Positions 46,728 to 58,841 of a DNA stretch of 64,000 nt are shown piece by piece; position 1 is the first letter of the stretch, and each line of letters begins with the position of its first letter. Position numbers and translations under genes: made by a program. The DNA comes from Citricoccus sp. SGAir0253 (GTDB lineage Bacteria; Actinomycetota; Actinomycetes; Actinomycetales; Micrococcaceae). Location of the stretch: positions 186,001 to 250,000 of the forward strand of contig NZ_CP039424.1 of NCBI RefSeq assembly GCF_005877055.1, written 5' to 3'. Under the pieces are notes generated by a model that was given only the letters and a program-made list of their open reading frames with translations, was not told the DNA's origin and did no database searches.

Positions 46728-47375
46728 CTACGGGCCCCAGGCGGCGCGGGCCGGCTCCCCGGAGGACCCCGCCCCGAGGACGGCGTCGCCGGTCGAGGGG
46801 CTGCCCGTCCACCGGCGGCCCTCGGCGTCGTAGAGCACGCAGTGGACCGCGCGGTCGCCGTCGAGCCAGGACCCCTGGGTGGGACGGAACGTGTACACGT
46901 CCCACGCGGAGTGCTCCCAGGACTCCCCGACGTAGTCCTCGAAGACCTGCCCGTAGCAGGCGTCCTCCGTGCCGAGCCAGGCCTCGTCCTCGGGGTCCGC
47001 GGGGAACCGCACCACGTCCTCGGAGAGGGTGAGCACGTGCAGCAGCTCGTTGTCGTGCTCGTCCGCGCAGTCCGCGGTGGCCACCGCGAGGACCTCCTCG
47101 TCCTCGCTGCCGGTGGGCTCCTGGAAGCAGTCGCCCACGGACAGGTCCACGACGGCGGTCCGGCCCGGGTCGAGGCCCATGCCCAGGCCGCGCGCGGCGT
47201 CGTCCACGGCGTCGGGGACGCCGGAGCAGCCGGTGAGCAGGAGCGCGCCGGCGCCCAGGACCGCGGCGGCGCGCACGGCGCCGGGGACGGTGGAGGAGCG
47301 GGCACGGAGGCCGCCGGGGTGGCCGCCGGAACGGGCGGGTAAGAGGGGGAGCGGCCCACGCCGCGACGAGGTCAT
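46728..47375 (-). CDS. Lipoprotein with septum-formation-like domain
   Basis: A 215-residue exported lipoprotein: an Arg-rich N-terminus, a hydrophobic segment and the lipobox GALLLTGCSG (Cys near residue 50). The mature region repeats a pattern with conserved Cys and acidic residues, SVGDCFQEPTGSEDEEVLAVATADCADEHDNELLHVLTL and DACYGQVFEDYVG, ending VHCVLYDAEGRRW. This matches the septum formation/DUF4190-associated extracellular domain of actinobacteria, whose role is unproven. Four Cys likely form disulfides. Confidence 0.8.
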   Translation of the reverse strand: MTSSRRGPLPLLPARSGGHPGGLRARSSTVPGAVRAAAVLGAGALLLTGCSGVPDAVDDAARGLGMGLDPGRTAVVDLSVGDCFQEPTGSEDEEVLAVATADCADEHDNELLHVLTLSEDVVRFPADPEDEAWLGTEDACYGQVFEDYVGESWEHSAWDVYTFRPTQGSWLDGDRAVHCVLYDAEGRRWTGSPSTGDAVLGAGSSGEPARAAWGP

Positions 47376-47395
47376 GGCAGGAGCATAGGCGCAGG

Positions 47396-48463
47396 TCAGC
47401 TGCGGAGAGTGACCAGCGACCCGAGCCCGCGCACCGCCGCGTCGCGCAGCGCCGGGTTCCGGGTCCGGTTGCTCACCCGGGCCATGAGCGCCGAGGCCCG
47501 CACGATCCGCTGGGTGGGCCGGCGCCGGGCGCGGTCGTAGCGGCGCAGTCCCTCGGCCACGGTGGGCGCGGCGACGAGCGACTCCGCCAGCACCAGTCCG
47601 TCCGTGAGCGCCTCCCCGCCGCCGCGGCCCAGGTGCGGCAGCATCGCGTGGGCGGCATCCCCCACGAGCACGGTGTTCGCCGCGACGTAGGAGGGCAGCG
47701 GCTGCGACCACTTCAGGCGGCGCCGGTCGATCGTCGCCGGCGTGAGGACCGCCAGCACGCGCTGCACGTCCTCGTGCCAGCCGGCGAACTCGCGGCGCAG
47801 CACGGCCAGCGGGTCCTTCGCGCGCGAGCCGGCGCGCTCGAGCGGCATGCACGCGTACCAGTTGGTGCCACCGCCGGGGAACGGGGTGGTGCCGAACAGC
47901 AGCTCCGTGCCCCACGTCTCGGCCGCCTCCCGGCACGGCACCGGCACCACGCCGCGGAAGGCGACCAGGCCGGCGTCGGAGACGCGGGCCCCGGGGAACG
48001 CGGCATCGCGTACGGCGCTGTGGATCCCGTCCGCGCCCACGACGACGTCGGCCGGCGGAGCGGGCGCGTCCGGTCCCACGGGCGCGGAGAACCGCACGGT
48101 GCCCTCCGGCAGCCCGGCGAGCAGGGCCTCGAGCAGCGCCATCCGCGGGACGAGGTGCAGCTGCCCGCCGCGGCCGCGCCCGGAGACCTCGGCCAGCACG
48201 GTGCCGTCCGGGCGCAGGATCCTCCCGCCGGAGACCGCGGCATCCGGTGCGTCGCCGCCCAGCACGGTGCCCTCGAGGCGCTCGGCGACGCCGAGTTCGC
48301 GCAGGGCGCGCCACGCGCCGGGCCAGACACCCAGCTGCGTGCCCGCCGTGGACAGTCGCGGCTCGCGCTCGTGGACGGTGACCTGCCAGCCGGCGCGGTG
48401 CAGGGCGGTGGCGGCGGACAGGCCGGCGATGCCGGCGCCGACGATCGTGGCGGTGCCTCTCAT
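47396..48463 (-). CDS. FAD-dependent monooxygenase (UbiH/salicylate hydroxylase-like)
   Basis: A 355-residue single-domain flavoprotein. TIVGAGIAGLSAATALHRAGW is the FAD-binding motif, VVGADGIHSAVRDAAFPG the DG motif and VLVGDAAHAMLPHLGRGGGEALTDGLVLA the GD motif. It lacks the C-terminal thioredoxin-like domain of the other monooxygenase in this window. Likely a ring hydroxylase acting on a small phenolic or related compound. It follows the lipoprotein gene on the same strand without an evident functional link. Confidence 0.85.
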   Translation of the reverse strand: MRGTATIVGAGIAGLSAATALHRAGWQVTVHEREPRLSTAGTQLGVWPGAWRALRELGVAERLEGTVLGGDAPDAAVSGGRILRPDGTVLAEVSGRGRGGQLHLVPRMALLEALLAGLPEGTVRFSAPVGPDAPAPPADVVVGADGIHSAVRDAAFPGARVSDAGLVAFRGVVPVPCREAAETWGTELLFGTTPFPGGGTNWYACMPLERAGSRAKDPLAVLRREFAGWHEDVQRVLAVLTPATIDRRRLKWSQPLPSYVAANTVLVGDAAHAMLPHLGRGGGEALTDGLVLAESLVAAPTVAEGLRRYDRARRRPTQRIVRASALMARVSNRTRNPALRDAAVRGLGSLVTLRS

Positions 48464-48524
48464 GCGGCCATTGTCGCAGCCGGGGCGGCAGGGGACAGGG
48501 GCTGCGGGACGCCGGTCCTCGCGA

Positions 48525-48588
48525 CCGGCCCGGCCGCCGTCGCGCCGGCGGGTCCCGGCCGGATCGAGCGCCGGCCCGGCCGCCGTCG
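48525..48588. repeat. 18-bp direct repeat between divergently spaced genes
   Basis: CCGGCCCGGCCGCCGTCG occurs exactly at 48525-48542 and 48571-48588, between the monooxygenase start and the serine hydrolase stop. It can also pair with itself in hairpins; its role is unclear. Confidence 0.5.
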
Positions 48589-48590
48589 GC

Positions 48591-49726
48591 TCACGCGGCG
48601 CGCTCGGTGACGTCCGCGAAGACGGCCCACATCCGCTCGTCGATCTCCACCTGGCTGAGGAAGACGACGATCGTGCCGTCGGGGTCGATGAGGAACGTGG
48701 TGCCCTGCCCGCCGGACCAGCCGAGCCGCCCGGCGTGTGCCCCGCCGGTCTGGACGGACAGCCCGTAGCCCCAGCCCGTGTCCTCCCAGAAGCCGGGGAA
48801 GAAGCTCTCCTCGGTCTTCGCGCCCGGAGCCACCTGGTCGCGGGTCATCTCGGCGACCAGCGCGGGGTCCAGGACCCGGCGGCCCTCGTGGCGGCCGCCG
48901 GAGGCGATCATCCGGGCGAACCGCAGGAAGTCCTCGGCCGTGGAGACGACCTCGCCGTGGGCGACGTCGAACGGCGGCTCGCCGGCATGGAAGCCACCGC
49001 CGAGCGGCTCGGTCTCCCGCAGCGTGCCGTCCACGCGGCGGTAGGCCGCGGGCAACCGGTCCGTCTTCGCCTCCGGCACCCAGTAGCCGGTGTCCGGCAT
49101 GCCGAGCGGCGCGAACAGCACGCGCTCGAGGTGGTCCTGCAGGCGCTGCCCGGACCAGCGCTGCAGCAGGATGCCGAGCAGGCTGAAGCTGGTGTGGTAC
49201 CGGAAGCCCTCCCCGGGCTGGTGGGCCAGCGGCAGGGTGGCCAGGCGCCGCAGCCACTCGTCCGCCCCGAGGGTGAGCGGTTCCGGGCCGGCCGCGACCC
49301 CAGCGCGGCGGTCTCCCGGGCCAGCGGCGAGTCCACGATCTCCATGCCGTAGCCCGAGCCGTTGACGAGCAGGTCCCGGACGGTGATGGGCCGGGCCGCG
49401 GGGACGACGTCGTCCAGCGCGGCCCCCGGGGCCCGGAGCACCGGGCGCCCGGCGAGCTCCGGCACCCACCGCTCCACCGGGTCGTCCAGGGACAGGGCGC
49501 CGTCCTGGACCCCGAGCAGGGCGGCGGCGGCGGTGATCGGCTTGGTCATGGACTGGATGCGGATGATGGCGTCCGGGCGCAGGGCCGGGCCGTCCAGGGC
49601 CATGACGCCGGCGCACGCGACCTCCGCCCCGTCCCAGCCGCCGGTACGGCTGCGGACGAGGATGCCCCCGGGGATCGTGCCGGCGTCCACATGGCGCCGC
49701 ACCAGCGATGCGAGGTCCTCGGTCAT
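48591..49726 (-). pseudogene. Serine hydrolase (beta-lactamase class C-like), frameshifted
   Basis: Two frames together give a roughly 380-residue class C-like hydrolase. The first, from 49726, has IPGGILVRSRTGG, IIRIQSMTKPITAAAALL (the SxxK motif SMTK) and LLVNGSGYGMEIVDSPL (YxN-like). The second resumes with LTLGADEWLRRLATLPLAHQPGEGFRYH and ends with the HxG-like LGWSGGQGTTFLIDPD. They join at a C run (49298-49301 on the plus strand) where one extra base restores the frame. Probably a sequencing error rather than a dead gene. Role: esterase or D-amino-acid amidase type; substrate unknown. Confidence 0.7.
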
Positions 49727-49895
49727 GTCCGTCCTCCGTCGTCCGGGCGGGGTCCGCCCGTCGCCGTCCGGCCGGTCCGTCCGGCGACCCCGCGGCCCAC
49801 GGTAGGCCCGGCGCCCGTCCGGCCGGAAGGCATGGTGTCGCCCCACCTCGGCGGCGCGGCGGAGGCGCGGCGCCCCCGGCCCGCCGCCGGCGCCC

Positions 49896-52253
<2,358 letters not shown>

Positions 52254-52320
52254 GGTCCGCGCGGCGTGTCCCGACGCGGAGCGGGCGCGTGACTGGGGGT
52301 GGCTCGGGGGCGGTGCGCTC

Positions 52321-52373
52321 CCGGGTCGCATTCCGTGGATGCCGGCGCTCGGCATCCGGGGAATGCGACCCGG
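52321..52373. terminator. Nested palindrome F between convergent genes
   Basis: CCGGGTCGCATTCC (52321-52334) pairs exactly with GGAATGCGACCCGG (52360-52373), and inside GGATGCCG (52337-52344) pairs with CGGCATCC (52350-52357). It lies between the stops of the aldo-keto reductase and the aldehyde dehydrogenase and probably terminates both. Confidence 0.75.
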
Positions 52374-52395
52374 AAGCATCGGGGTCTGCGGCGAC

Positions 52396-53922
52396 TCAGC
52401 CCACCGGGGCGCTGCCCTCGCCCGCGGGGGCGGGGCCGCCCTTGAGGATGCCCAGGGCGTGCGGCTCCTGGAACTCGCGCAGGCCGATCGTGCCCATCTC
52501 GCGGCCGATGCCGGACTGCTTCACGCCGCCGAACGGGGCGCGCTGGTCCAGCAGCACCGGGCCGTGGGTGTTGTGGAAGACGTAGCCGGCCTGCAGTCGG
52601 GCGCCGACCTCGCGGGCGGTGTCCTCGTTCGAGGTCCACACGGAGTTGCACAGCCCGTACTGGGTGTCGTTGACCATCCGGATGCCCTCCTCCACGTCCT
52701 CGAAGGTGATGATCGGGATGGTGGGCCCGAACTGCTCCTCCGTGACCACGCGCAGGGAGGGGTCCGGGTCCAGGACGATCGAGGGGCGCATGAAGTACCC
52801 CTCGGACCACTCGCCGCCCGGCAGCTCGCCGAACTCCCGGACCTCGGCGCCGGCGTCCCGGGCCTCCTGCACCAGGTCCTGCACGAACTGCAGCTGGGCC
52901 TTCTGGTGGAAGGGGCCCATGGTGGTGGACGGGTCCGTGGCCGGGCCCAGCTTGACCTGCTCCAGGCGCTTGGTCAGCTCGGCGACGAGCTCGTCCTTCT
53001 TGGAGGAGTGCACGTAGATCCGCTTGGCGTTCATGCACACCTGGCCGGTGGTGCCGTAGATGCCCATGAACAGCAGGTCCAGGCCCTGCTGGTCGAACTC
53101 GGCGTCCGGCAGGATGAGCACCCCGTCGTTGCCGCCCAGCTCGAGGGTGACCGCGGTGAGGGACTCGGCGGCCATGGCCATGATGCGCTTGCCGCCGCGC
53201 ACGGAGCCGGTGAAGCAGACCTTGGCCACGTCCGGGTTGGACACGAGGGCCTCGCCGATCTCGGCGTCCTCGCCGGTGACCACGTTGAGCACGCCGGCCG
53301 GCAGGCGCTCGGCCAGGCGCTGCACGGCACGGGTGGTGGCCAGCGGGCAGGACGGCGGCGGCTTGACCACCACGGTGTTCCCGGCGACCAGCGCGTACGG
53401 CAGGGAGGCCCCGAGGATGGCGATGGGCCAGTTGAACGGGACGATGATGGTCACCACGCCCATCGGCTGGTGGGAGACGACCACCTCGGTGGGCGGACCG
53501 GGGAGGGTCTCGACGGCGTCCACCTCCTCCGCCAGCCCGCAGGCCAGCTCGGTGCGCTGGACCAGGCCGATGAGGTCGAACGTGGACTCGCCGATCACCT
53601 TGCCGTTCTCGGCGGACAGGATGGCGGCCTCGCGCTCGGAGTCCTCCATGATGGCGCCGGCGGCCTCGGTCAGCCGCGCCGCGCGCTCGGCGCCGGTCAG
53701 GGCCGCCCACTCCGGGAAGGCGGCCCTGGCGGCGGCCACGGCCTCGAGGGCCTGCTCGCGCGTGGCGGCGGAGGCCTCGCCGACCACCTCGGACGGCCTG
53801 GCGGGGTTGGTGATGGTCAGCGTCCGCTCCGTGGAGTGCTCCCGGCCGCCGTAGTACAGCGGGGTGCGGACCGGTCCCTCGCCCTGGGCGGCGGAGGGGG
53901 CGGTCGTGCTGGTGTCGGTCAT
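52396..53922 (-). CDS. Aldehyde dehydrogenase family protein
   Basis: A 508-residue NAD(P)-dependent dehydrogenase: IVPFNWPIAILGASLPYALVAGNTVVVKPP (catalytic Asn), VCFTGSVRGGKRIMA (cofactor), VTLELGGNDGVLIL (catalytic Glu), TTGQVCMNAKRIYVH (nucleophilic Cys) and EEQFGPTIPIITFEDVEEGI. Length and motifs are those of the superfamily; FLVG..QRAPFGGVKQSGIGREMG ends it. Substrate not predictable; aliphatic or sugar aldehyde. It is divergent from the transketolase operon, so it might feed from the same pathway. Confidence 0.93.
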   Translation of the reverse strand: MTDTSTTAPSAAQGEGPVRTPLYYGGREHSTERTLTITNPARPSEVVGEASAATREQALEAVAAARAAFPEWAALTGAERAARLTEAAGAIMEDSEREAAILSAENGKVIGESTFDLIGLVQRTELACGLAEEVDAVETLPGPPTEVVVSHQPMGVVTIIVPFNWPIAILGASLPYALVAGNTVVVKPPPSCPLATTRAVQRLAERLPAGVLNVVTGEDAEIGEALVSNPDVAKVCFTGSVRGGKRIMAMAAESLTAVTLELGGNDGVLILPDAEFDQQGLDLLFMGIYGTTGQVCMNAKRIYVHSSKKDELVAELTKRLEQVKLGPATDPSTTMGPFHQKAQLQFVQDLVQEARDAGAEVREFGELPGGEWSEGYFMRPSIVLDPDPSLRVVTEEQFGPTIPIITFEDVEEGIRMVNDTQYGLCNSVWTSNEDTAREVGARLQAGYVFHNTHGPVLLDQRAPFGGVKQSGIGREMGTIGLREFQEPHALGILKGGPAPAGEGSAPVG

Positions 53923-54294
53923 GATGCCTCTTTCGGGGTGTGAATAGGCGGGGAGAGGTCGAGAAAGCGATTCACGCTCGAGAAGAACTGGATTCCTGCA
54001 TGAGACGGCGCGTCAGCGGGCGGACCGGCGCGCATGTGAGGCGAATCACTCTCTCGATAGTGAACCAAGGGTGGCCGGGGTCGTCAAGGGACTGGGCGCC
54101 GAGGGGCGCTCCCGCACCCCACGCCCCCGCGGATTTCTGCGCGAAAACGCAGGTCAACAGCCGGTCGGGCGAGTTAGCGCAAAAATGATGCAATTTCCCC
54201 TTGCCGTCGTCCCGGTCGCGCCCTAGGCTCTCCGGTGACATATCTCACATCTCAGCAAAGTGGCTGGGATCTCGAGGAATCCCTGGGGGATCAC
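53923..54294. promoter_or_regulatory. 372-base divergent control region, relatively A+T-rich
   Basis: The gap between aldehyde dehydrogenase and transketolase genes is less GC-rich than its surroundings and holds no gene. Inverted repeats TCACT-N8-AGTGA (54046-54063) and CTGCG-N6-CGCAG (54137-54152) and the motif TTAGCGCAA near 54174 are candidate repressor sites for the divergent units. Confidence 0.45.
54201..54229 (+). promoter_or_regulatory. Promoter of the carbohydrate operon
   Basis: TTGCCG (54201-54206) and TAGGCT (54224-54229) are 17 bases apart, about 65 bases upstream of the transketolase ATG at 54295. Confidence 0.6.
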
Positions 54295-55158
54295 ATGGCA
54301 GCAACCATCACGCGGCCGGAGACGTCTGTCTCCGAGCTCGAGGAAAAGGCCTATGAATTGCGGGAGAAACTGCTTCTCCTGTGCGGTGAATACGATGGAG
54401 CGGTGCACATCGGGGGTGACCTCTCCTCCGCGGACCTCCTCACCGTGCTGTTCCAGTACGGCATGCACGTGGACCCGCAGGACCTGCGCAACCCCGAGCG
54501 GGACCGGTTCGTCCTGAGCAAGGGCCACGCCGCGGTCTGCATGTACATCACCATGGCCATCCGCGGCTTCTTCGACTACGAGGAGATCGTCCGCACCTAC
54601 GGGCGCCTGGACTCCGCCTACGGCATGCACCCGTGCAAGGTCCAGCTGCCCGGCGTGGAGGTCTCCACCGGCTCCCTCGGCCACGGCCTGCCCCTGGCCA
54701 CGGGGATGGCGCTGCACGGCCGGCGCCAGGGCATGCAGCACCGCGTCTTCACGCTGATGGGGGACGGCGAGACCGGCGAGGGCTCCGTGTGGGAGGCCGC
54801 CCTGGCCGCCCACAGCAACGGCCTGGGCAACCTCGTGGCGGTCATCGACCGCAACCGGCAGCTGATGACGAGCTTCTCCGAGGAGCGGGTGAAGCTCGAG
54901 CCGTACCCGGACAAGTGGCGGGCCTTCGGCTGGAACGTGGTCGAGGTGGACGGGCACGACATGGGCGCGCTGGTGGAGGCCGTCGACGGCCTGCCCGCCC
55001 CGGACTCGGACACCCCCACGGTGCTCATCGCGGACACCGTCAAGGGCAAGGGCGTGGACTTCATGGAGCGGAACCTGGCGTGGCACGCCGGCTCGCTCAA
55101 CGACAAGGACCTCCAGCGGGCCCTGGCCTCGCTGGCCGACGGACGGAAGGTGGCCTGA
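54295..55158 (+). CDS. Transketolase N-terminal (ThDP pyrophosphate-binding) subunit
   Basis: A 287-residue subunit. The start at 54295 has TGGGGGA upstream. KGHAAVCMYITMAI, STGSLGHGLPLATGMALHG and GDGETGEGSVWEAALAAHSNGLGNLVAVIDRN (ThDP motif GDG-x-N) are those of the transketolase PP domain. With the next gene, it forms a split transketolase as in apulose-4-phosphate or 6-deoxy-6-sulfofructose transketolases and other rare-sugar pathways. Only one base separates the genes. It starts the long carbohydrate operon. Confidence 0.93.
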   Translation: MAATITRPETSVSELEEKAYELREKLLLLCGEYDGAVHIGGDLSSADLLTVLFQYGMHVDPQDLRNPERDRFVLSKGHAAVCMYITMAIRGFFDYEEIVRTYGRLDSAYGMHPCKVQLPGVEVSTGSLGHGLPLATGMALHGRRQGMQHRVFTLMGDGETGEGSVWEAALAAHSNGLGNLVAVIDRNRQLMTSFSEERVKLEPYPDKWRAFGWNVVEVDGHDMGALVEAVDGLPAPDSDTPTVLIADTVKGKGVDFMERNLAWHAGSLNDKDLQRALASLADGRKVA

Positions 55159-55159
55159 C

Positions 55160-56152
55160 ATGGCGACCAGCACGGACCAGATCACCTCCTTCACCTTCGG
55201 GGACCTGCTGTCCTCGCGCACGGTGATCGGGCAGACCCTCAAGGAGCTCGGCGAGGACCGGGACGACCTGTGGGTCCTCACCCCGGACATCGGCGCCACC
55301 CTGGTGGAGTTCCGGGACGCCTTCCCGGACCGCTTCGTGGACGTGGGCCTGTCCGAGCAGGCGTGCGTGGGCATCGCCGCCGGGCTGGCCGCGGAGGGCA
55401 ACGTCCCCGTGGTCTCGGGCATGCTGCCGTTCCTGAGCATGCGCGCCCTCGAGCAGGTCCGCTCGGACATCTGCTACCCGAACCTGCCGGTCAAGATCGT
55501 CGGCACCCACGGCGGGCTGGTCGGCAACGGCGGCTCCACGCACTACGCGGTGGAGGACCTGGGCCTGATGACCTCCCTGGTCAACATGACCGTCACCTCG
55601 ATCGGCGACCCGCTCATGGTCGGGGAGGTCCTGCGCCAGTCCATGGACATGACCGGCCCGCTCTACATCCGCCTGGCCGTCGGCAAGAAGGACCGGGTAG
55701 TCTACGAGCCCGGCAGCGTGGAGGTGCGGATCGGCCGGGGCATCACCGCCCGCGAGGGCGGGGACCTGACCCTGCTGGCCCACGGCGAGACGGTCGCCCA
55801 GGCGCTGCAGGCCGCCGAGGTGCTGGCCGCGGACCACGGCCTCGACGCCCGGGTGATCGACATGTTCACCCTCAAGCCGATCGACGAGGAGCTCATCCTG
55901 CGCTGCGCCGAGGAGACGGGGCGGTTCGTGGTGGTCGAGGACCACTTGGCCTACGGCGGTCTCGCCTCCCGCGTCTCGGACGTCCTCGTGGACCACGGCG
56001 TGCGGCTCGGGGGCTTCCGCCGGCTCGGCATCCCGCAGGTGTTCGCCGGCTTCGGCGAGGACACGGAGCTGCGGGACAAGCACGGCTACGGCCTGGCGGC
56101 CACCGTGGACGCGGCCCTCGAGGTCGCCGGCCTGAAGGGGGCCTCGGCATGA
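55160..56152 (+). CDS. Transketolase C-terminal (pyrimidine-binding) subunit
   Basis: A 330-residue partner of the preceding subunit. VLTPDIGATLVEFRDAFPDRFVDVGLSEQACVGIAAGLAAEG carries the catalytic Glu of the Pyr domain, GTHGGLVGNGGSTHYAVEDLGLMTSL the substrate region, and ARVIDMFTLKPIDEELIL the C-terminal domain. Its TGA overlaps the ATG of the alcohol dehydrogenase. Together the two subunits transfer a two-carbon ketol unit between sugar phosphates. Confidence 0.93.
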   Translation: MATSTDQITSFTFGDLLSSRTVIGQTLKELGEDRDDLWVLTPDIGATLVEFRDAFPDRFVDVGLSEQACVGIAAGLAAEGNVPVVSGMLPFLSMRALEQVRSDICYPNLPVKIVGTHGGLVGNGGSTHYAVEDLGLMTSLVNMTVTSIGDPLMVGEVLRQSMDMTGPLYIRLAVGKKDRVVYEPGSVEVRIGRGITAREGGDLTLLAHGETVAQALQAAEVLAADHGLDARVIDMFTLKPIDEELILRCAEETGRFVVVEDHLAYGGLASRVSDVLVDHGVRLGGFRRLGIPQVFAGFGEDTELRDKHGYGLAATVDAALEVAGLKGASA

Positions 56153-57296
56153 GCGCGGCGTCCGGGACGGACACCGCCACCGCCACCGCGCCGGCCGCCG
56201 GGCCGGGGGCGCCGGCGGCGCCCGGCGTGGAGACCGTCGCGGTCACGCGGATCGGCAGCCTGCGGGATCCCGACGCCGGCCGGCGCGGGGAGATCGGCGT
56301 CGTCACCCTCCCGGCGGACGAACTGGGCCCGGAGGACGTGCGCATCACCGTCGCCTATGCGGCGATCTGCGGCTCGGACCCGCACCTGGCCGAGGGGTTC
56401 TTCGGCACCGACGTGCCGATCGGCCTGGGCCACGAGGTCTCCGGCATCGTGGCCGAGCTCGGCCCCGGCGTGCGCCGCACCGACCTGGCCGTGGGGGACC
56501 GCGTCTCCGGCAACTTCGTCCGGTTCTGCGGCACCTGCCCGCCCTGCCAGGACGGCCGCCAGCAGTTCTGCGAGCACCTGGGCGAGTACAACCGGCCGGG
56601 CATGGCCCGCTCCGTGGTCTGGCACGAGTCCCAGGTGTACCGGCTGCCGGAGGGCGTGTCCCTGCTCGAGGGCTGCCTGCTGGAGCCCACCTCGGTGGCC
56701 GTGCGCATCGCGGACAAGACCCGGGTGCGTCCCGGGGACCGGGTGGCCGTCTGCGGCGGCGGGCCCATCGGGCAGCTGGTCCTGCAGCTGATGCACCGCC
56801 ACGGGGCCACCGCGCTGACCATGATCGAGCCCATCGCCGAGCGCCGCGAGCTGGCCGGGCGCTTCGGCGCCCGGCACGTGGTGGACCCGACCACCGAGTC
56901 CCTCGCCGAGCGCACCCGGGAGATCACCGCGGGCGCGGGCTTCGACGTCGTGGTGGACGCCTCCGGCTCCCGGCACGCCGTGGCGGGCCTGCTGGACATC
57001 GCCGCCCCCGGCGGCACCGTGGTCTACGGGGCCATGTACCCCGAGGACTACGAGCTGCCGCTGAACCTCTCGGACCACCTCTACCGCCGCGAGCTGACCC
57101 TGACCGGGGTGTTCCTGTCCCCGTACACGTTCCCCCGGGCCGTGCGGCTGCTCGAGGAACTGGACCTGGAGCCGTTCCTGCAGGCCGTGTTCGACCTCGA
57201 GCAGGCCCCGAGGCCTTCGCCGCCCACGTCAGCGGCGAGCACCCCAAGGTGGTCATCCGCTGCAACCGGCTCGACGACGAGGGGCGCCGGCCATGA
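56149..57296 (+). pseudogene. Zinc-dependent alcohol (polyol) dehydrogenase, frameshifted near the 3' end
   Basis: Together about 382 residues of a medium-chain zinc dehydrogenase. VAYAAICGSDPHLAEGFF and PIGLGHEVSGIVAELG bind the catalytic zinc, CGTCPPCQDGRQQFC the structural zinc, and VAVCGGGPIGQLVLQL is the NAD loop. The reading frame breaks in GCAGGCCCCGAGG (C run 57206-57209); with one more C the end becomes EAFAAHVSGEHPKVVIRCNRL, the expected C-terminus, and TGA overlaps the next ATG (57293). The gene is therefore probably intact in the organism. It oxidises a sugar alcohol or threonine-like substrate. Confidence 0.8.
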
Positions 57297-58840
57297 GCAC
57301 CGCCGCCACCACCGCGGCGACCGGCGCGGCAGGCGCCGGCGAGCGCACCGGGGGACCCGCGCTGCGGGCCGAGGGCATCTCCAAGCACTTCGACGGCGTC
57401 GCGGCGCTGACGGAGGCCCGGCTGGAGGTCCGCCCCGGGGAGATCCACGCCCTGCTGGGGGAGAACGGGGCCGGGAAGTCGACCCTCATCAAGGTCCTCA
57501 CCGGCGTGCACCGTCCCGACGCCGGCACGATCACCTCGGCCGGGGAGCCCGTCCAGTTCTCCGGGGTGCGGGACGCGCACCGGGCCGGGGTCGTGGCCCT
57601 GTACCAGGAGCTCTCGATCGTGCCGACCATCAGCGTGGCCGAGAACATCCTGCTGGGGGAGACCACCCCCACCACGGCCGGCGTGGTCCGGTGGTCCGAG
57701 GTCCGGCGCCGGGCCCAGCGGCAGCTGGACCGGCTCAACCAGCGCATCCCGGTGCGCCGGCTGGCCGGGCGGCTCTCGCCCGTGCAGCAGACCATGGTGG
57801 CGGTGGCCCGCGCGCTCGCGGCGGACGCCCGGGTGCTCATCCTCGACGAGCCCACGGCGTCCCTGACGGACACCGAGATCACGGACCTGTTCGCGGTGCT
57901 GCGCGGGCTGCGCGCCGAGGGCGTGGGCATCGTCTACGTCTCCCACCGGCTCGAGGAGGTCTTCGAGCTGTGCGACCGGGTGACGATCATGCGCAACGGC
58001 TCGACCATCACCACCCGGGACGTCGCGGACATCACGATCGACGAGGTCATCTCCACCATGGTCGGCCGCGCGCAGGGCGAGCTGTTCCCGGCGCGGGGCA
58101 CGGCCACGGACCGGGCCGTCGTGGAGGTGGCCGGGCTCACCGGCCGGCGCGTGCGGGACGTGTCCCTCACGGCGCACGCCGGGGAGGTCCTCGGCATCGG
58201 CGGCCTTGCCGGCTCCGGGCGCAGCGAGCTGCTGCGGCTGCTCGCGGGCGCCCAGAGGACCACCGGGGGCACCGTCACGGTCTCCGGCCGGCAGCTGCCG
58301 GGCCGGGCCGACGTCGGCGCCGTCCTGGAGGCGGGCATGGTCCTGGTCCCCGAGGAGCGCCGGAGCCAGGGCGTGTCCCTGGCGGCCTCCATCCAAGACA
58401 ACATCGCCCTGGCCAACCTGGGCGAGGTCAGCTCCGCCGGCTGGGTGTCCTCCCGCCGCGTGGCCGAGTTGGCCCGGCGCGGGATGGAGGAGCTGCGCAT
58501 CAAGGCCCGCGGGCCCCGCCAGCACGTGGGCCTGCTCTCGGGCGGCAACCAGCAGAAGGTCGTCCTGGCCAAGATGCTCGCCCGCAAGCCCCGGGTCCTG
58601 CTGCTGGACGAGCCGACCCGCGGGATCGACGTGGGCACCAAGGCCGAGATCTACCGGCTCATCCGGCACCTGGCCGCCCAGGGCACCACCATCATCGCGG
58701 TCAGCTCGGAACTGCCCGAGCTGATCGGGCTGTCCGACCGGATCCTCATCCTGCACGAGGGCCGCGTCTCCGGCGAGGTGCCCGCGGAGGGCGCCGACGA
58801 GGAACTGCTCCTGACCTACTGCTACGGAAGGAAGGCCTGA
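57293..58840 (+). CDS. Sugar ABC transporter ATPase, RbsA/MglA type
   Basis: A 515-residue protein with two nucleotide-binding domains. Domain 1 has Walker A GENGAGKSTLIKVLTG, a degenerate signature (LSPVQQTMVAVARAL) and LILDEPTASLTD. Domain 2 has a variant P-loop (LAGSGRSELLRLLAG), signature LSGGNQQKVVLAKML and LLLDEPTRGIDVGTK. The layout is that of pentose/monosaccharide importers (CUT2). It overlaps the dehydrogenase by four bases and is followed within two bases by the permease. Confidence 0.95.
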   Translation: MSTAATTAATGAAGAGERTGGPALRAEGISKHFDGVAALTEARLEVRPGEIHALLGENGAGKSTLIKVLTGVHRPDAGTITSAGEPVQFSGVRDAHRAGVVALYQELSIVPTISVAENILLGETTPTTAGVVRWSEVRRRAQRQLDRLNQRIPVRRLAGRLSPVQQTMVAVARALAADARVLILDEPTASLTDTEITDLFAVLRGLRAEGVGIVYVSHRLEEVFELCDRVTIMRNGSTITTRDVADITIDEVISTMVGRAQGELFPARGTATDRAVVEVAGLTGRRVRDVSLTAHAGEVLGIGGLAGSGRSELLRLLAGAQRTTGGTVTVSGRQLPGRADVGAVLEAGMVLVPEERRSQGVSLAASIQDNIALANLGEVSSAGWVSSRRVAELARRGMEELRIKARGPRQHVGLLSGGNQQKVVLAKMLARKPRVLLLDEPTRGIDVGTKAEIYRLIRHLAAQGTTIIAVSSELPELIGLSDRILILHEGRVSGEVPAEGADEELLLTYCYGRKA

Positions 58841-58841
58841 C